Source: Hanleya hanleyi
Taxonomy: Eukaryota > Mollusca > Polyplacophora > Lepidopleurida > Hanleyidae
Assembly (NCBI GenBank): GCA_036873755.1
Contig: JAVTVY010008073.1
Location: forward strand, 372,001-436,000
Reading direction: 5' to 3'
DNA: 64,000 bases
Part shown: one piece after another, positions 10,131 to 20,397 of the stretch
Layout: each line of letters opens with the position of its first letter
Numbering within the stretch: the stretch's first letter is position 1
The notes under the pieces: model-generated
The model's input: the letters and a program-made list of their open reading frames with translations, nothing else
Databases searched by the model: none
What the model was told of the DNA's origin: nothing
Translations under genes and position numbers: made by a program

Positions 10131-11223
10131 AGCAGCGAGTCAGGATAGGAGACTACTTCAGTCAGAGAAAAGACATAGCGAAATGTGTTCCTCAAGGATC
10201 CTTACTTGGACCTATTCTGTTTAATGTCTTCCTCAATGATATATATTTCTTTATTTCAAATTCCGTTTTAGTAAATTACGCTGATGACAATACGCTCAGC
10301 GCATCTGGAGAAACTGTCGATGAAGTTGTTCACATTTTAGAGGAAGAAACCGGCATTGCGATCAAATGGTTTACTGATAACATGATGTTGGCCAACCCAG
10401 ATAAATTTCAGCAATTTTATGCGGCACTGATAGGGATATGAATTTAAATATCGATGGCCATGTGATAAGTTCAGAAAATAATGTTAAACTGCTTGGGGTT
10501 AACATTGATAGTAAACTGAATTTTGATTCGCATATTGATGAAATCTGTCAAAAAACTTCGCAACAAATCAATGTTCTTTCTCGTCTTAGCTATATGCTTG
10601 ACGTTGGATGCAAGCTTAACATATTTAGGAGTTTTATCCTTTGTCATTTTAATTTTTGCCCCATCGTCTGGCATTTTTGTAGTAAGAGGGCGTGTGATAA
10701 GATGAAGCGAATACAATATAGAGCCCTCCGTGTTGTATTTAGTGATTTATCTAGCTCTCCGAGTATCTTAGTGATCTTATTAAGGTTAAGCAAAATGTGT
10801 CGCACCTCAGAACTGATTCGTCCCCTATGGACATTCCGTTCTTTCGTACAAAGAAATATGGTCAAGACAGCTTCACATATCTTGCTCCGAAGGTCTGGAA
10901 TTCCCTCCCTCTGGACATTAGACAATGTACTAGTTTCCATCGGTTCAAGCGGCTTCTGGGCAGCTGGGGTGGATCGAATTGTCGATGCTCTCTTTGCCCA
11001 TATGTGCAATAGAAATCACAAACTGCATATGATTGATCTGTCCACTTGTTTTTAACTGCTACTGAAAATTTTATATATATTTATTAGTTTTGCAAATTTG
11101 TATGTATGTTATCAGATTGCTCTGTTTTAAATGTCGGACTGACTAGCCTCTGGCAAATGTTTATTGTGTAAATTTTTATCCGACAATAAAGAAGATTATC
11201 ATACTACCTATCTATCTATCTAT
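10130..11223 (+). pseudogene. 5'-truncated jockey/CR1-like LINE, reverse transcriptase C-terminal half
   Basis: The frame at 10166-10433 encodes 'VPQGSLLGPILFNVFLNDI' and the catalytic YADDNTL box. The frame at 10438-10790 continues with 'VKLLGVNIDSKLNFDSHI' and 'FNFCPIVWHFC'. A third frame (10797-11012) gives 'YGQDSFTYLAPKVWNSLP'. At least two frameshifts separate them, so it is dead. An AATAAA lies near 11186 and the element ends in a CTAT/TATC tetranucleotide tail (about 11203-11223), as usual for CR1/L2-type 3' ends. It is related to the copy on the minus strand at 33460-35040. Confidence 0.85.
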
Positions 11224-12718
11224 GGCCAGCTCGTTGATTATTGGAAATGAGGTCATTTTAGGGTCACTTTGTGGGTCTCTTATGGTATAAGATGAGGGGA
11301 AATTATGTTTTCTTTCGTATATATTGTGCTGTTTGCTAATTACTTTTGTATGCAGTATGGTTCAAGACAAATTTGTCACTTTGAGGTCATTCTGAAGTCA
11401 ATTCGAGGTCAAATAAGATCCAAAGATGGCAAAAGATGGGCCATAAAAAATTAAAACATGTATGGGTCAGACAATGTGTCACGTACTAAAATTGAGGTAA
11501 AATAATTTTTCTGGCGTATATTTAAGCCTTGTTGAAGGGTGTACTGCCATGAAAACCACATCTCCGAAAATTACCGATAGAAGGTAACTAAGTAGTCGAC
11601 TACATCATAACTGGAAGTTCGAAACGTAAAGCGATAATATTTCGGTATTTTGGGCCGCTCTGATTCTGATTTATTTTAACAGTTCTACTGTACTTCTCTC
11701 CATCGGTCCGCTCAGTATAGAGCTGTTGGGGTAAAGACAAACGTGATGTGGATAAAATTTGGGTTAGGTCACACCATTTTTTTTTATATTTATTATTATT
11801 ATTATTATTGATTTTTTTTTCACTGTGGTGGATTTATTTGTTTATGAAGATTAGAGGCGATAATAAAAATAAAACGACATTTGGCAGACCAATTCGTGCA
11901 ACCGCATGTCCCGAAAAATAAAATAAAATTTGCCCGTGAAACAAAGAATACAATTGGTTGTCTCATTTCTCGGAGATTAATCAAACGTCCTCGACCAACT
12001 TTAAAACCCCCGCCAAAAGGCGGACTGAAATAATTGATGACGATTTTCGTCCATTCGTCCATCCGCATAGTGTTCGTTCGCTATGTCTTGCAGTTTTCTA
12101 TTTACAGTCTCAATGTTAAGTGGGTGGATACGTTAGGTAGACACGATACAGCGGATACAGAAATTGAAGTCAAGTGAGAAAATAATGAAAAGAAGCCTAT
12201 TAAAGAGGAGAGGGGCAAACGTTCAAGATCACTGTTTACCAAACATCCGGGAATCATTAAATATCACATTTTTACTGAGTGGATGCATTAGAATAAAACA
12301 ATTTAGTGAGAGGATGCATGAATTAGAATAAAACAACGCGCAGTCGATATCCTGTCCAAAGATTCTGGGGCAACGGAGCAAGCCTCAAAATCCGGAAATG
12401 GTTTCAAGCAAGACAGCTAATGTTGTAATTGGGGGAAACAAATGGTTTCTAGAAAAAGTACCGGTATGATTGGTCATTTACTTTATTGACTTCATTATTT
12501 CGCCGATTATCATTGTCTCGCCGGTTTCGAAAAATATCAAACAACATTCCAGGAAAAGAACGTTGTGCCATTTGCTGTCGATTACCGCCTGCCTGTCTGT
12601 GAGAGAAAAAAACACACACACCAGAAAGAAAGGTTTATTTGGTAATAAATGTCAAAAAAAAACCTGTGTACATTTCTCGGTCTTTTGTCGGAATTCACCC
12701 CTCTATCCGAATACACTA
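11224..12718. other. Non-coding stretch
   Basis: GGTCA-rich repeat to about 11440. An ATT trinucleotide run lies at about 11790-11810. No supported gene follows; the small ORFs at 11820-12068 and 12470-12922 have no domain. Confidence 0.4.
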
Positions 12719-13663
12719 GGGGAGATTGAGGTACAGTGGAACATGGGGCACAGTGGGACAAGCCATCTAGCTTCTAGGCTAAGTACAGGAATCACATTAC
12801 ATTATTATCAACAGAAAGCTATCACCCCCATACAACACCTATATTGTTTATCAGTAAAAGCTATCAGTGATAAAAAATTAGAGGCAAAAAAACTGTTTTT
12901 GAACAATCCAAGTAAATTTTAAGGACCGAGGATGACATTTTTCTACGGCACCTCCCTACTGGTTGGTACTCTGGATAGGGGATTGGCAAAGGTTCAATTT
13001 AATTGTATCGATTTATTGTCTCAGGCGTATCTATTTGTATTTTTCACAAAACGGCAAGAATCATTCACATGGGGCGGACTGGAACACTTTTGCTGAGGCA
13101 CACTGGGACAATAGTAATCAAGTGGCGAAATTTACTTTTATTCTAAAATGTTATGAAAGTGCATTATTTTGCATAGATAGTAATTATTACTAATCTAATC
13201 GAATTTGATGAGTTTTACTAACAATTTCAAAGTCAAATGCTTCCGTTGGAATGGAAATCACGCAAAATATTTTTCTTCAAATCTGGCCTCTGAGGAATAT
13301 TTTATGTAATGCATGGGTCTGAAATAGCAAGTAACTTGACCATCTCTTTGAATCTTATAAACTCATATGAAACATAACAGTATATACTTCATTTAAAATG
13401 AATTTTGATTATTGTCCTACTTCACCCCAGTGAGTGTCCCAGTGATTCCCAAACTTGGGGCAAACTGGGACATTTAGTTTTTTTCTTTTTAAAATGTAAT
13501 TCTGTAGAAAAGAATAGCAGATATTTCAGAATTGTTGGTATGATTATGTCATACTAAACATTAGTTATAATTAGAGCATAGAAGGCTACTCTACAGGACA
13601 ATAATAGCGGAGATTTTTGCAAAAAAAAAAGTGAAAAATGCCCCAGTGTACCCCAATCTCCCC
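12719..13663. mobile_element. 945-bp TA-flanked inverted-repeat element (mariner-like target)
   Basis: Ends are 'ggggagattgaggtacagtgg' (left) and the reverse complement of 'gtaccccaatctcccc' (right), flanked by TA on both sides (12717-12718 and 13664-13665), the target of Tc1/mariner-type elements. The interior has no transposase. It has dispersed words of the form GGGGCAnAnTGGGACA (for example near 12744, 13068, 13098 and 13454). Confidence 0.7.
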
Positions 13664-14079
13664 TACATAGCTTATTATCAGCCTTACAGACTTAGCCCAA
13701 TTCCAACACGGAAAACAATCTTCCTACCACGCCTGTCCCATCTCACAGGCTCGGATATCCCTGACCCGAACAGCGGAAGTTGACATTTACGAGGTTGCTA
13801 TGATACATAGGAACACACCCCTGCATGCACGAGTTTATGTTTGTATCCCAAGTGTCCCTGCACGTAACCTCGTGACGTCATCTTCTGCCAGATTTTGGAC
13901 GCTGCAGACCGTACTGTCTATCGTTGGTGAGATAATTCACTTTATGTGCATGTTTTGAGGTGTGTTACCTCCTTTTGTAGCCCGTGGCTACGTTGAATGT
14001 GTTGGCAATCGGTGGTTGCTTTTAATTTCTGTCAGTGACAGTAATATATATCGACCGATGGTCGGAAAAAAACATATAG
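13664..14079. other. Possible non-coding first exon / promoter region of the downstream zinc-finger gene
   Basis: A CRE-like TGACGTCA is at about 13873. A segment ending 'gtactgtctatcgttg|gtgagataa' (about 13928) has a donor-like junction. The first acceptor preceding the zinc-finger start codon is near 18162 ('cattttag|gtcgg'). Linking the two is speculative. Confidence 0.2.
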
Positions 14080-14879
14080 TCCGGGATGTTAGGGCATAAA
14101 AGGGACTGTTTGCTTCAGATTCTTCCAAAAGCACCAAATTTGGCCCATATGTCGCTCATACAATACCTTTTCGATTTTTGACGGGCCCCAAGGTAATCGC
14201 CCCCTGGAGCCGCCATATTGACGAAATTCAATATGGCGGCCACCCGGGTTAGAGGTCAATCGTATTTAAAAAAACAAAATGGCCAGAATCATGAAGAATA
14301 CAACCTTTTATTGGTTTTCGGTGTCGGGGAATCTGATTATTTCAACGATTTGAGGTCAAGGTCATCCTAAAGGTCATTTTGGGGTTAAATTCGTCATTTT
14401 AATGGTTTTTAGTCGAGATATACAAACAACTTCATTTTATCGATTTCGGGGTTGAGTAACCCGAATCTGGTCATATTTTGACTATCTGAGGCAATATTGC
14501 ATGTGAGGTTCACGATAGAGTTCACCCGAACCAGAGATCAACCAAAGGTCAGTTATAGGAAACACCAAAAGGGTTAGAATCACAAATAATACCATAGGGC
14601 TTTGTAGCATTGGAGAATTAGATTCTGACCGTATTTTGACGATTTGAGGTCATGGTCACCTCATTTGGGAAGTCAAAGATCAACAGTTGCTACTGAAAAC
14701 AATCGAAATAAGATTATTCAGGAAGAAATGTTATTAAAATACTTCGGAGATAACATCTGCTGACAAAATGCTATAACTATGCCGCTACGCCGCTATATGC
14801 ATTTAAATGTTCAAAATACAACACAAAGACCGCTTTAGCAACACTATGCCAATGATTACTTTTACTACCTATGCCTTCT

Positions 14880-15600
14880 GGCTTGCGCTCTATGATGCCA
14901 GCAATAAGTAATACTTGTCATCAACGCCCTCGTTATTAACGCACCCGCCTTCGCATTTGCAGAGGATCGTACATCGGACATCGGCACATTTGCATTTGCA
15001 CCTTCCCGTGCATGCCTTGAGTCAGCCGCAGTGCATGAGAATGGCATATGCCGTAGAAGTGTCGCTGAGAGTGGTCCATAGCGGCTGCCATGTACTGGTG
15101 CAATCTTTCTGCCAGCTCCACTCACTGAAGTGAGGGATTTCCTGCTGGCGTGAAGTGACCTGACTCCAGTAGAAACTCGCTTGCAGTAGCGCTCGCTTCA
15201 CATTCTGCAACAGCGCGGCTTGGAAGGTGAGCTGTTTTCCAGCGATCTGGTTGCAGTGGTGAAGAGGTGATGCTTGGCCTCATTGACACCGGCTGCACCA
15301 CATCCCCTGCGGCACATCAGTACGATGAAGCGTTTTATAAGCTCCATATACACGGACTCGAGAGTGTCAGGATCGTGCATGAGAGCCACTAGTGTGTCGG
15401 CCAGGTCCGATATGCTTGCACAGGCTGCCCAGGCGGTCTTTTTGCCACATCCAAGAAACTGTGAAGCCGTCTTGCACCCCGTTAAGCTGTGAAGGAGGGG
15501 TAGTGCCAAGGACTTTGACGGACCAAGACCGGAACAGATGGTTTGGACTGGAATGCCACAATACTTTTTTCCGGTACTCCAAAAATCCCGAAGTATGAAT
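14880..15600 (-). pseudogene. Inverted fragment (C-terminal part) of a transposon-associated 'SLTGC' protein
   Basis: On the minus strand the frames read, in order: 'LALPLLHSLTGCKTASQF', 'GCGKKTAWAAC', then after a frameshift 'PHFSEWSWQKDCTSTWQPLW', then 'ACTGRCKCKCADVRCTILCK' (Cys-rich tail). This order matches the end of a protein type that is very common as an uncharacterised, repeat-associated gene in invertebrate genomes (recalled, not searched). It has frameshifts and is not functional. Confidence 0.6.
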
Positions 15601-15602
15601 GG

Positions 15603-16055
15603 ATCAGTGGCTTCTTAAAAATTGAGAACAAAAAGGAGCCGTTCTCATTCATCAGCACAAAGATCTCCAAGACGGACATGGGCGGAAAGCTCCTCCTGTG
15701 TATCCGTTTTGAGTCCGTGTTCTTCAACAGGCGTTGTGACCTCACAATAATTCAACCGTGCAACCACTCCGAGGCGGACACCAGAGTCCTCCTGCATCTA
15801 GCACATGCCACGGAGGAGGGTCATACAACAGCCTATATTCGCACGATGGACAGCTATATCCGGTCGTTGGAGACCCTAGGTCTATCGGAACTCTTGGTGG
15901 GCTTCGGTACTGGAAAAAAATATTGTGACATTCCAGCTCATACCATTTGTTCCGATCTCGGTCCGTCAAAATCCTTGGCACTACCCCTCTCCCACAGCCT
16001 TACTGGGTGCGACTCGACTTCCCAGTTTAAAGACAGCGTAAGCCAGAAGCTATAG
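15603..16055 (+). pseudogene. Forward fragment (upstream part) of the same 'SLTGC' protein
   Basis: The plus frame holds 'PCNHSEADTRVLLHLAHA', 'LLVGFGTGKKYCDIPAH', 'LGPSKSLALPLSHSLTGC', ending soon after 'DSTSQF'. It stops exactly where the minus-strand fragment at 14880-15600 takes over, and the shared segment (15482-15600 reverse versus about 15930-16030 forward) is an inverted duplication. The element core was therefore produced by an inversion-type duplication of one gene. Confidence 0.6.
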
Positions 16056-17505
16056 GTACTAATAATCATTGGTAAATTGTTGCTAAAGCGGTCTCTGTAT
16101 TGTATTTCGATCATTTACATACACATAGCGGCGTAGCGGCATAGTTATAGCATTTTGTCAGCAGATGTCATTTCCGAAGTATTTTAATAAAATTTGTTCC
16201 TGAATGATCTTCGTTCGATTATTCTTAGTGGTAACTGTTGATCTTTGACCTTTGACCCCAAAAAGGGGTGACCTCAAATCTTCAAAATAAGATCAGAATC
16301 GGATTCTCCGAATGCGACAATCCCCTATGATATTATTTGTGATTCTAGCCCTTTTTGTGTTTTACCTACAATTGACCTTTGTTTGGCCTCTGCTTCGGAT
16401 GACCTCTATCGCGACTAAGCATGACCTCTATCGCGACTCTCAAATGAAATATTGCCCCGAATCGCCAAAATAATGCCAGATTCGGGTTACTCAACACCGG
16501 GAACCAATAGAATGAGGCAGTTTATATATCTTGCCCAAAAACCACTGATAATGGCGAAAATGACGTTTAGGGTGACCTTAAAGGGTGACCTTGACCTCAA
16601 ATCGTTGAAATAAGATCACAATCATATTCTCCGACCCCCAAAACCATTAAAAAGTGCTATTATTTATATTTCTAGCCCTTTGTCATTTAATCAATTCCAG
16701 CGTTACGGAATTACAAGGTATCCATATTTTTTCTTCTTCTGAACCCCTGTTATTACTCGTCCATGGGAAAATCTGTTTTGGAATATCATTTTTCTAATTC
16801 TATTACTAAGAACTGTAGGATGAGAGAAAAAAAGGGAAATACAATTGTTTTCTACCTGGTCACGTGACATTCGAATACCGCGTTACGGAATTACAGTGAA
16901 TTAACCTCCTTATGAAGACGTATAGGTTACATATATATTCCAGCAAAACTCGAACGTTTCTCATTTAATTCCTGATTTTATTCGAATCCTGAGCGCCTGG
17001 ACTACATTATATCTGATTTCCATCAAGTAAAGTTTCAAATTGATAAATGTGGTTAAGCAAACCTGCGTTACGGAATTACATTTTGGTCCATCTTTTAAGA
17101 AGTTGCGATTTTTCCTATTTTACAAGTTTCGATTTTATTCGGTCTAAAAAATTCTGAGGACAGACCGAAGCACATGAATTCTGTTGTTATGTACGTGTAG
17201 GCACGTGTATTCGATTAAATGTGAAAGAGCGATAATGACTGGTCAACAACATGGGCAAAATTGTCCAGGAAGGACATAACCGAAATTTTGAATTTTGAAA
17301 CGGAATTACATTTGGTTGAATATTTCGTGGAATTGATGATTTAACTACGATTGCCCTCTAACCCGGGTGGCGATCATATTGAATTTCGCCAATATAGCGG
17401 CCCGTCTTGGCGCCCGTCAAAAATCGAAATAGTATGGTATGGGCGACATATGGGCCAAATTTGGTGCTTTTGGAAAAATGTGAACCAAAAAATCCCTAAC
17501 AGCCC

Positions 17506-18167
17506 TGACTAATAGCAGTGTTGTACGTGTGGAGATAGGGGACACTTCGGCTAGTATCACATCCGCCGAAATAATCTCCATCAATTACGCACATGAGCGA
17601 ACTACTTTTCATTTGGTTACTCTTATCGATGAGGTGAACCGAGTTGTAATACAAAATCGCATGGACAGTGAGCAAATGTGATACTCGCAGGCTGTCGAAA
17701 AAAAACAAAACAAAAAAACAGCAACAACAACAACAGCAGCAGCAGCAACAGCAGCAAAAAAAAACAACAACAAAGTGACTAGTCCCTGGGGTGTCATCAC
17801 CCCGGCGGGGTGGCTGCACGGAAAGGCGTGACTCTAGTTACAAATAATTCCAACGGGAACATGTAGCAATGAATGAATTGGTCATATTTCCTTATCCGCA
17901 ACACGTCATAATTTTGTCTGATATATGTGAAGTTAGCCGCGAGATTTATTTGGATCAAGAAGCTAAAGGAAAAAATGGTCGACCTAGTCGAAAGCAACCG
18001 ACAGGCTTGCTGATTACCACTTACACACAATAGACTTACACTTTCTTAAATGCCAGTTCATAACCTCGGAGGTCAGAGATCAAGTCGCGAGTCTTTCGTG
18101 CAGAAATCGTGAGCAATCCTATAATAAGAATTTGATTATTCAGACAAGTGAAGCTCATTTTAGGTCG
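17506..18167. other. Intergenic/intronic sequence with CAA/CAG microsatellite
   Basis: A mixed CAA/CAG run lies at about 17720-17775. No gene seen. A polypyrimidine-poor but usable acceptor 'cattttag|gtcgg' at about 18162 precedes the target-duplication copy at 18168. Confidence 0.4.
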
Positions 18168-18176
18168 GTCTCAGCA

Positions 18177-18545
18177 TAGACCCAGGTGCCTGTTCACTCA
18201 GGCTGATGCTGAGGTGACAGGCACAGAGCGTTCGAGAAGCACATGGCCAGCACTGAAATAAACATGCAATTTTTTCAACCTACCTGCAAGTACATCGACT
18301 AAAACCAGCCTGTATGTCAAGTTTGGGTCCCATACAATGATATTATGCAGTAATTCCGTGTCTGTAGGGTCTGTACTATTTATTTCGAGTGAAATCCAGT
18401 CAGGAGCGAAGAGAGAAACACGTCCGTGCTCGCCATCTTCTCAGAAATTATGACGTGAAACACGTCGGCGCGAGAAAACGCGCGGTAGACACTGGTTGGT
18501 TCAAATTACAAACCTAAACACGTGATCGGCCAAATCGGCTTCTAT
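18177..18545 (+). repeat. Left terminal inverted repeat
   Basis: 369 bp. Contains a nested palindromic phrase 'gcctg..actcaggctgatgctgaggtgacaggc' near the outer end and an AATAAA near 18256. Confidence 0.85.
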
Positions 18546-18605
18546 ATATATAGGTACTTATCATTTAGTGTCATTAATGCGGTCACGAGCCATTTCAAAA
18601 CTCAC

Positions 18606-19645
18606 CAGGTGGTCAGACAATGTGCCTCATCGATGGCTAAACAGCAGACACTCTGTCCCCACCTTTGGACGATGCCCCACCACGGAGAATTCATGACAGC
18701 CTCGGGTGACGTAAATACAAGTTGAAAACTTTCTCTTTCTAGTCCTTAAAAAAGATAAAATCTGATATATTTCTAGCCATACTGGAGTGGACGGCTCAAT
18801 GATTCTTCCGCACAAACAGAAATTCAAATAACAGGTAAATGAATTTATAGCCCTACATATCCCCGCCATTAGTTATTCCTGATCTCTAACTTTTACCGTA
18901 TACTAGTAACTAATGTTAAATTGTCCCGCAGGGGGTACCACAACTATTTGAAGCAGTATGGCGAAGGAGGTAATGCTTATGTACATGACATTACCTTCTT
19001 TAGCTTCTTTCGTCATTTCCTCAACCCTCAGTATGGCGACACAGGAAACTCCCAACACTGATTATCTGGTGACTAAATCCATCATGAGGCTCCGCAATGG
19101 AGATATCACTAATACAATGTGCTTTTCGTCAGGTTGTATCTGCATTAGAATGATAAATAATATGCGTCATGATAAAAGTGGGAAAACCGAAGCGTACCAG
19201 GCCGAAAATTCTTATAACTCTTTAGTCTACCTTTCTGCGCACATGCATATGGGCATAATGAACACTTGAATGGCTTTTCACCCTTGAGTCAAGGGTATAG
19301 TGTGGTAATTTTGAGCTATTCCTAAATAGCCTCGGCCAGGTAAAGAGGGTTCATGGGATTCATTCCGGTGGTTCAATTGTCATTTTCCATAGTGGCCGTA
19401 TAGTTAGTGGTTTTTATATATATATATTTTTTTTAACTCACCTTGTCCAGCACAAGTGGCAATAGTGCGAAGCAATGACTTTTTCCATATCCTGTCGGAA
19501 GAATCCCTAGTACATTGTGTTTAACGCATAAATTGTTTAGTATGATTTTTTGTTCTTTTTTCAATTTATGCGGTAATAGATCTTTCACTATGGACTCTAT
19601 GGCTCTGTTCGTGTTCGACATTTTCCTGGACTGTGAACGTTGCAT
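18606..19645 (-). pseudogene. Captured 5' part of a RecQ-like DNA helicase gene (three exons)
   Basis: Exons complement(19442..19645), complement(18995..19139) and complement(18606..18744); all junctions are GT-AG and phases agree (0, 1, 2). Exon 1 has motif I 'GILPTGYGKS' (K55). Exon 2 has motif Ia 'VISPLRSLM' and ends 'EEMTKEAKE'. Exon 3 has 'FQLVFTSPEAV' and motif II 'CLAIDEAHCLTTW'. This is the RecQ/SF2 order, but the gene stops after motif II because the left TIR follows; the remaining helicase motifs are absent. An in-frame TAA lies in exon 2 (19064-19062). It cannot make an active helicase. Confidence 0.8.
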
Positions 19646-19659
19646 GGACTGCCCGTGCG

Positions 19660-20028
19660 ATAGAAGCCGATTTGGCCGATCACGTGTTTAGGTTTGTAAT
19701 TTGAACCAACCAGTGTCTACCGCGCGTTTTCTCGCGCCGACGTGTTTCACGTCATAATTTCTGAGAAGATGGCGAGCACGGACGTGTTTCTCTCTTCGCT
19801 CCTGACTGGATTTCACTCGAAATAAATAGTACAGACCCTACAGACACGGAATTACTGCATAATATCATTGTATGGGACCCAAACTTGACATACAGGCTGG
19901 TTTTAGTCGATGTACTTGCAGGTAGGTTGAAAAAATTGCATGTTTATTTCAGTGCTGGCCATGTGCTTCTCGAACGCTCTGTGCCTGTCACCTCAGCATC
20001 AGCCTGAGTGAACAGGCACCTGGGTCTA
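19660..20028 (-). repeat. Right terminal inverted repeat
   Basis: Inverted copy of 18177-18545. It lies between the helicase fragment (starting leftward at 19645) and the zinc-finger start codon (20041, rightward), so it could act as a promoter for either (inference). Confidence 0.85.
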
Positions 20029-20040
20029 GTCTCAGCAGTC

Positions 20041-20362
20041 ATGTCAGATCCCCCAATTGAAGCAGAGCCAGTTGCTATGGTAACACACTGTGGAATTAAT
20101 GACAACCTCAGTCCAGATGTTACCATTAAACAAGAATCATCCGAAGATGTACACGTACCGGTAAGTTCCAAAGCCAAGACTAACACGGGCTTGTACATGT
20201 GTACTAACAGCTAGTGTACGCGTTTCGTCGGCGTTGAGGAAAAGAGAGGAAAAGTTCCACTGACTCGGTAATTTTCGATGGCATGGGAAGCAAATATAGT
20301 AGACGTGAGCGTATCAATAGTGGATTGTTGTTATTGTTGTATCGTGCACCGACGCAACATCG

Positions 20363-20397
<35 letters not shown>

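Larger units (their letters stand above)
14080..17505. mobile_element. 3.4-kb fold-back element with long inverted arms
   Basis: Outer arms: 14080-14250 pairs with 17345-17505 (shared 'ccaaaagcaccaaatttggc', 'atatgtcg', 'cccgggtt'). Inner arms: 14700-14850 pairs with 16060-16205 (shared 'acaaaatgctataactatgc', 'ccgctacgccgctat'), and GGTCA-rich sequence pairs between. The arms continue into the core, where parts of a gene lie in opposite orientations. The ends contain 'gttaggg'; I could not define a target duplication. Confidence 0.7.
18177..20028. mobile_element. Pack-MULE-like element: 369-bp TIRs, 9-bp TSD, captured RecQ helicase exons
   Basis: TIRs at 18177-18545 and 19660-20028 are 369 bp each and look essentially identical as inverted copies (outer end 'tagacccaggtgcctg', inner end 'aaatcggcttctat'). 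The element is flanked by the 9-bp direct repeat GTCTCAGCA at 18168-18176 and 20029-20037. Nine-bp duplications plus long TIRs are the hallmark of Mutator-like elements. No transposase is encoded; the interior is a spliced fragment of a helicase gene. The high TIR identity suggests recent insertion. Confidence 0.85.

Noticed and set aside
17496..17819. Minus-strand ORF with a poly-Cys/Phe run
   Set aside because: Generated by the CAA/CAG microsatellite.
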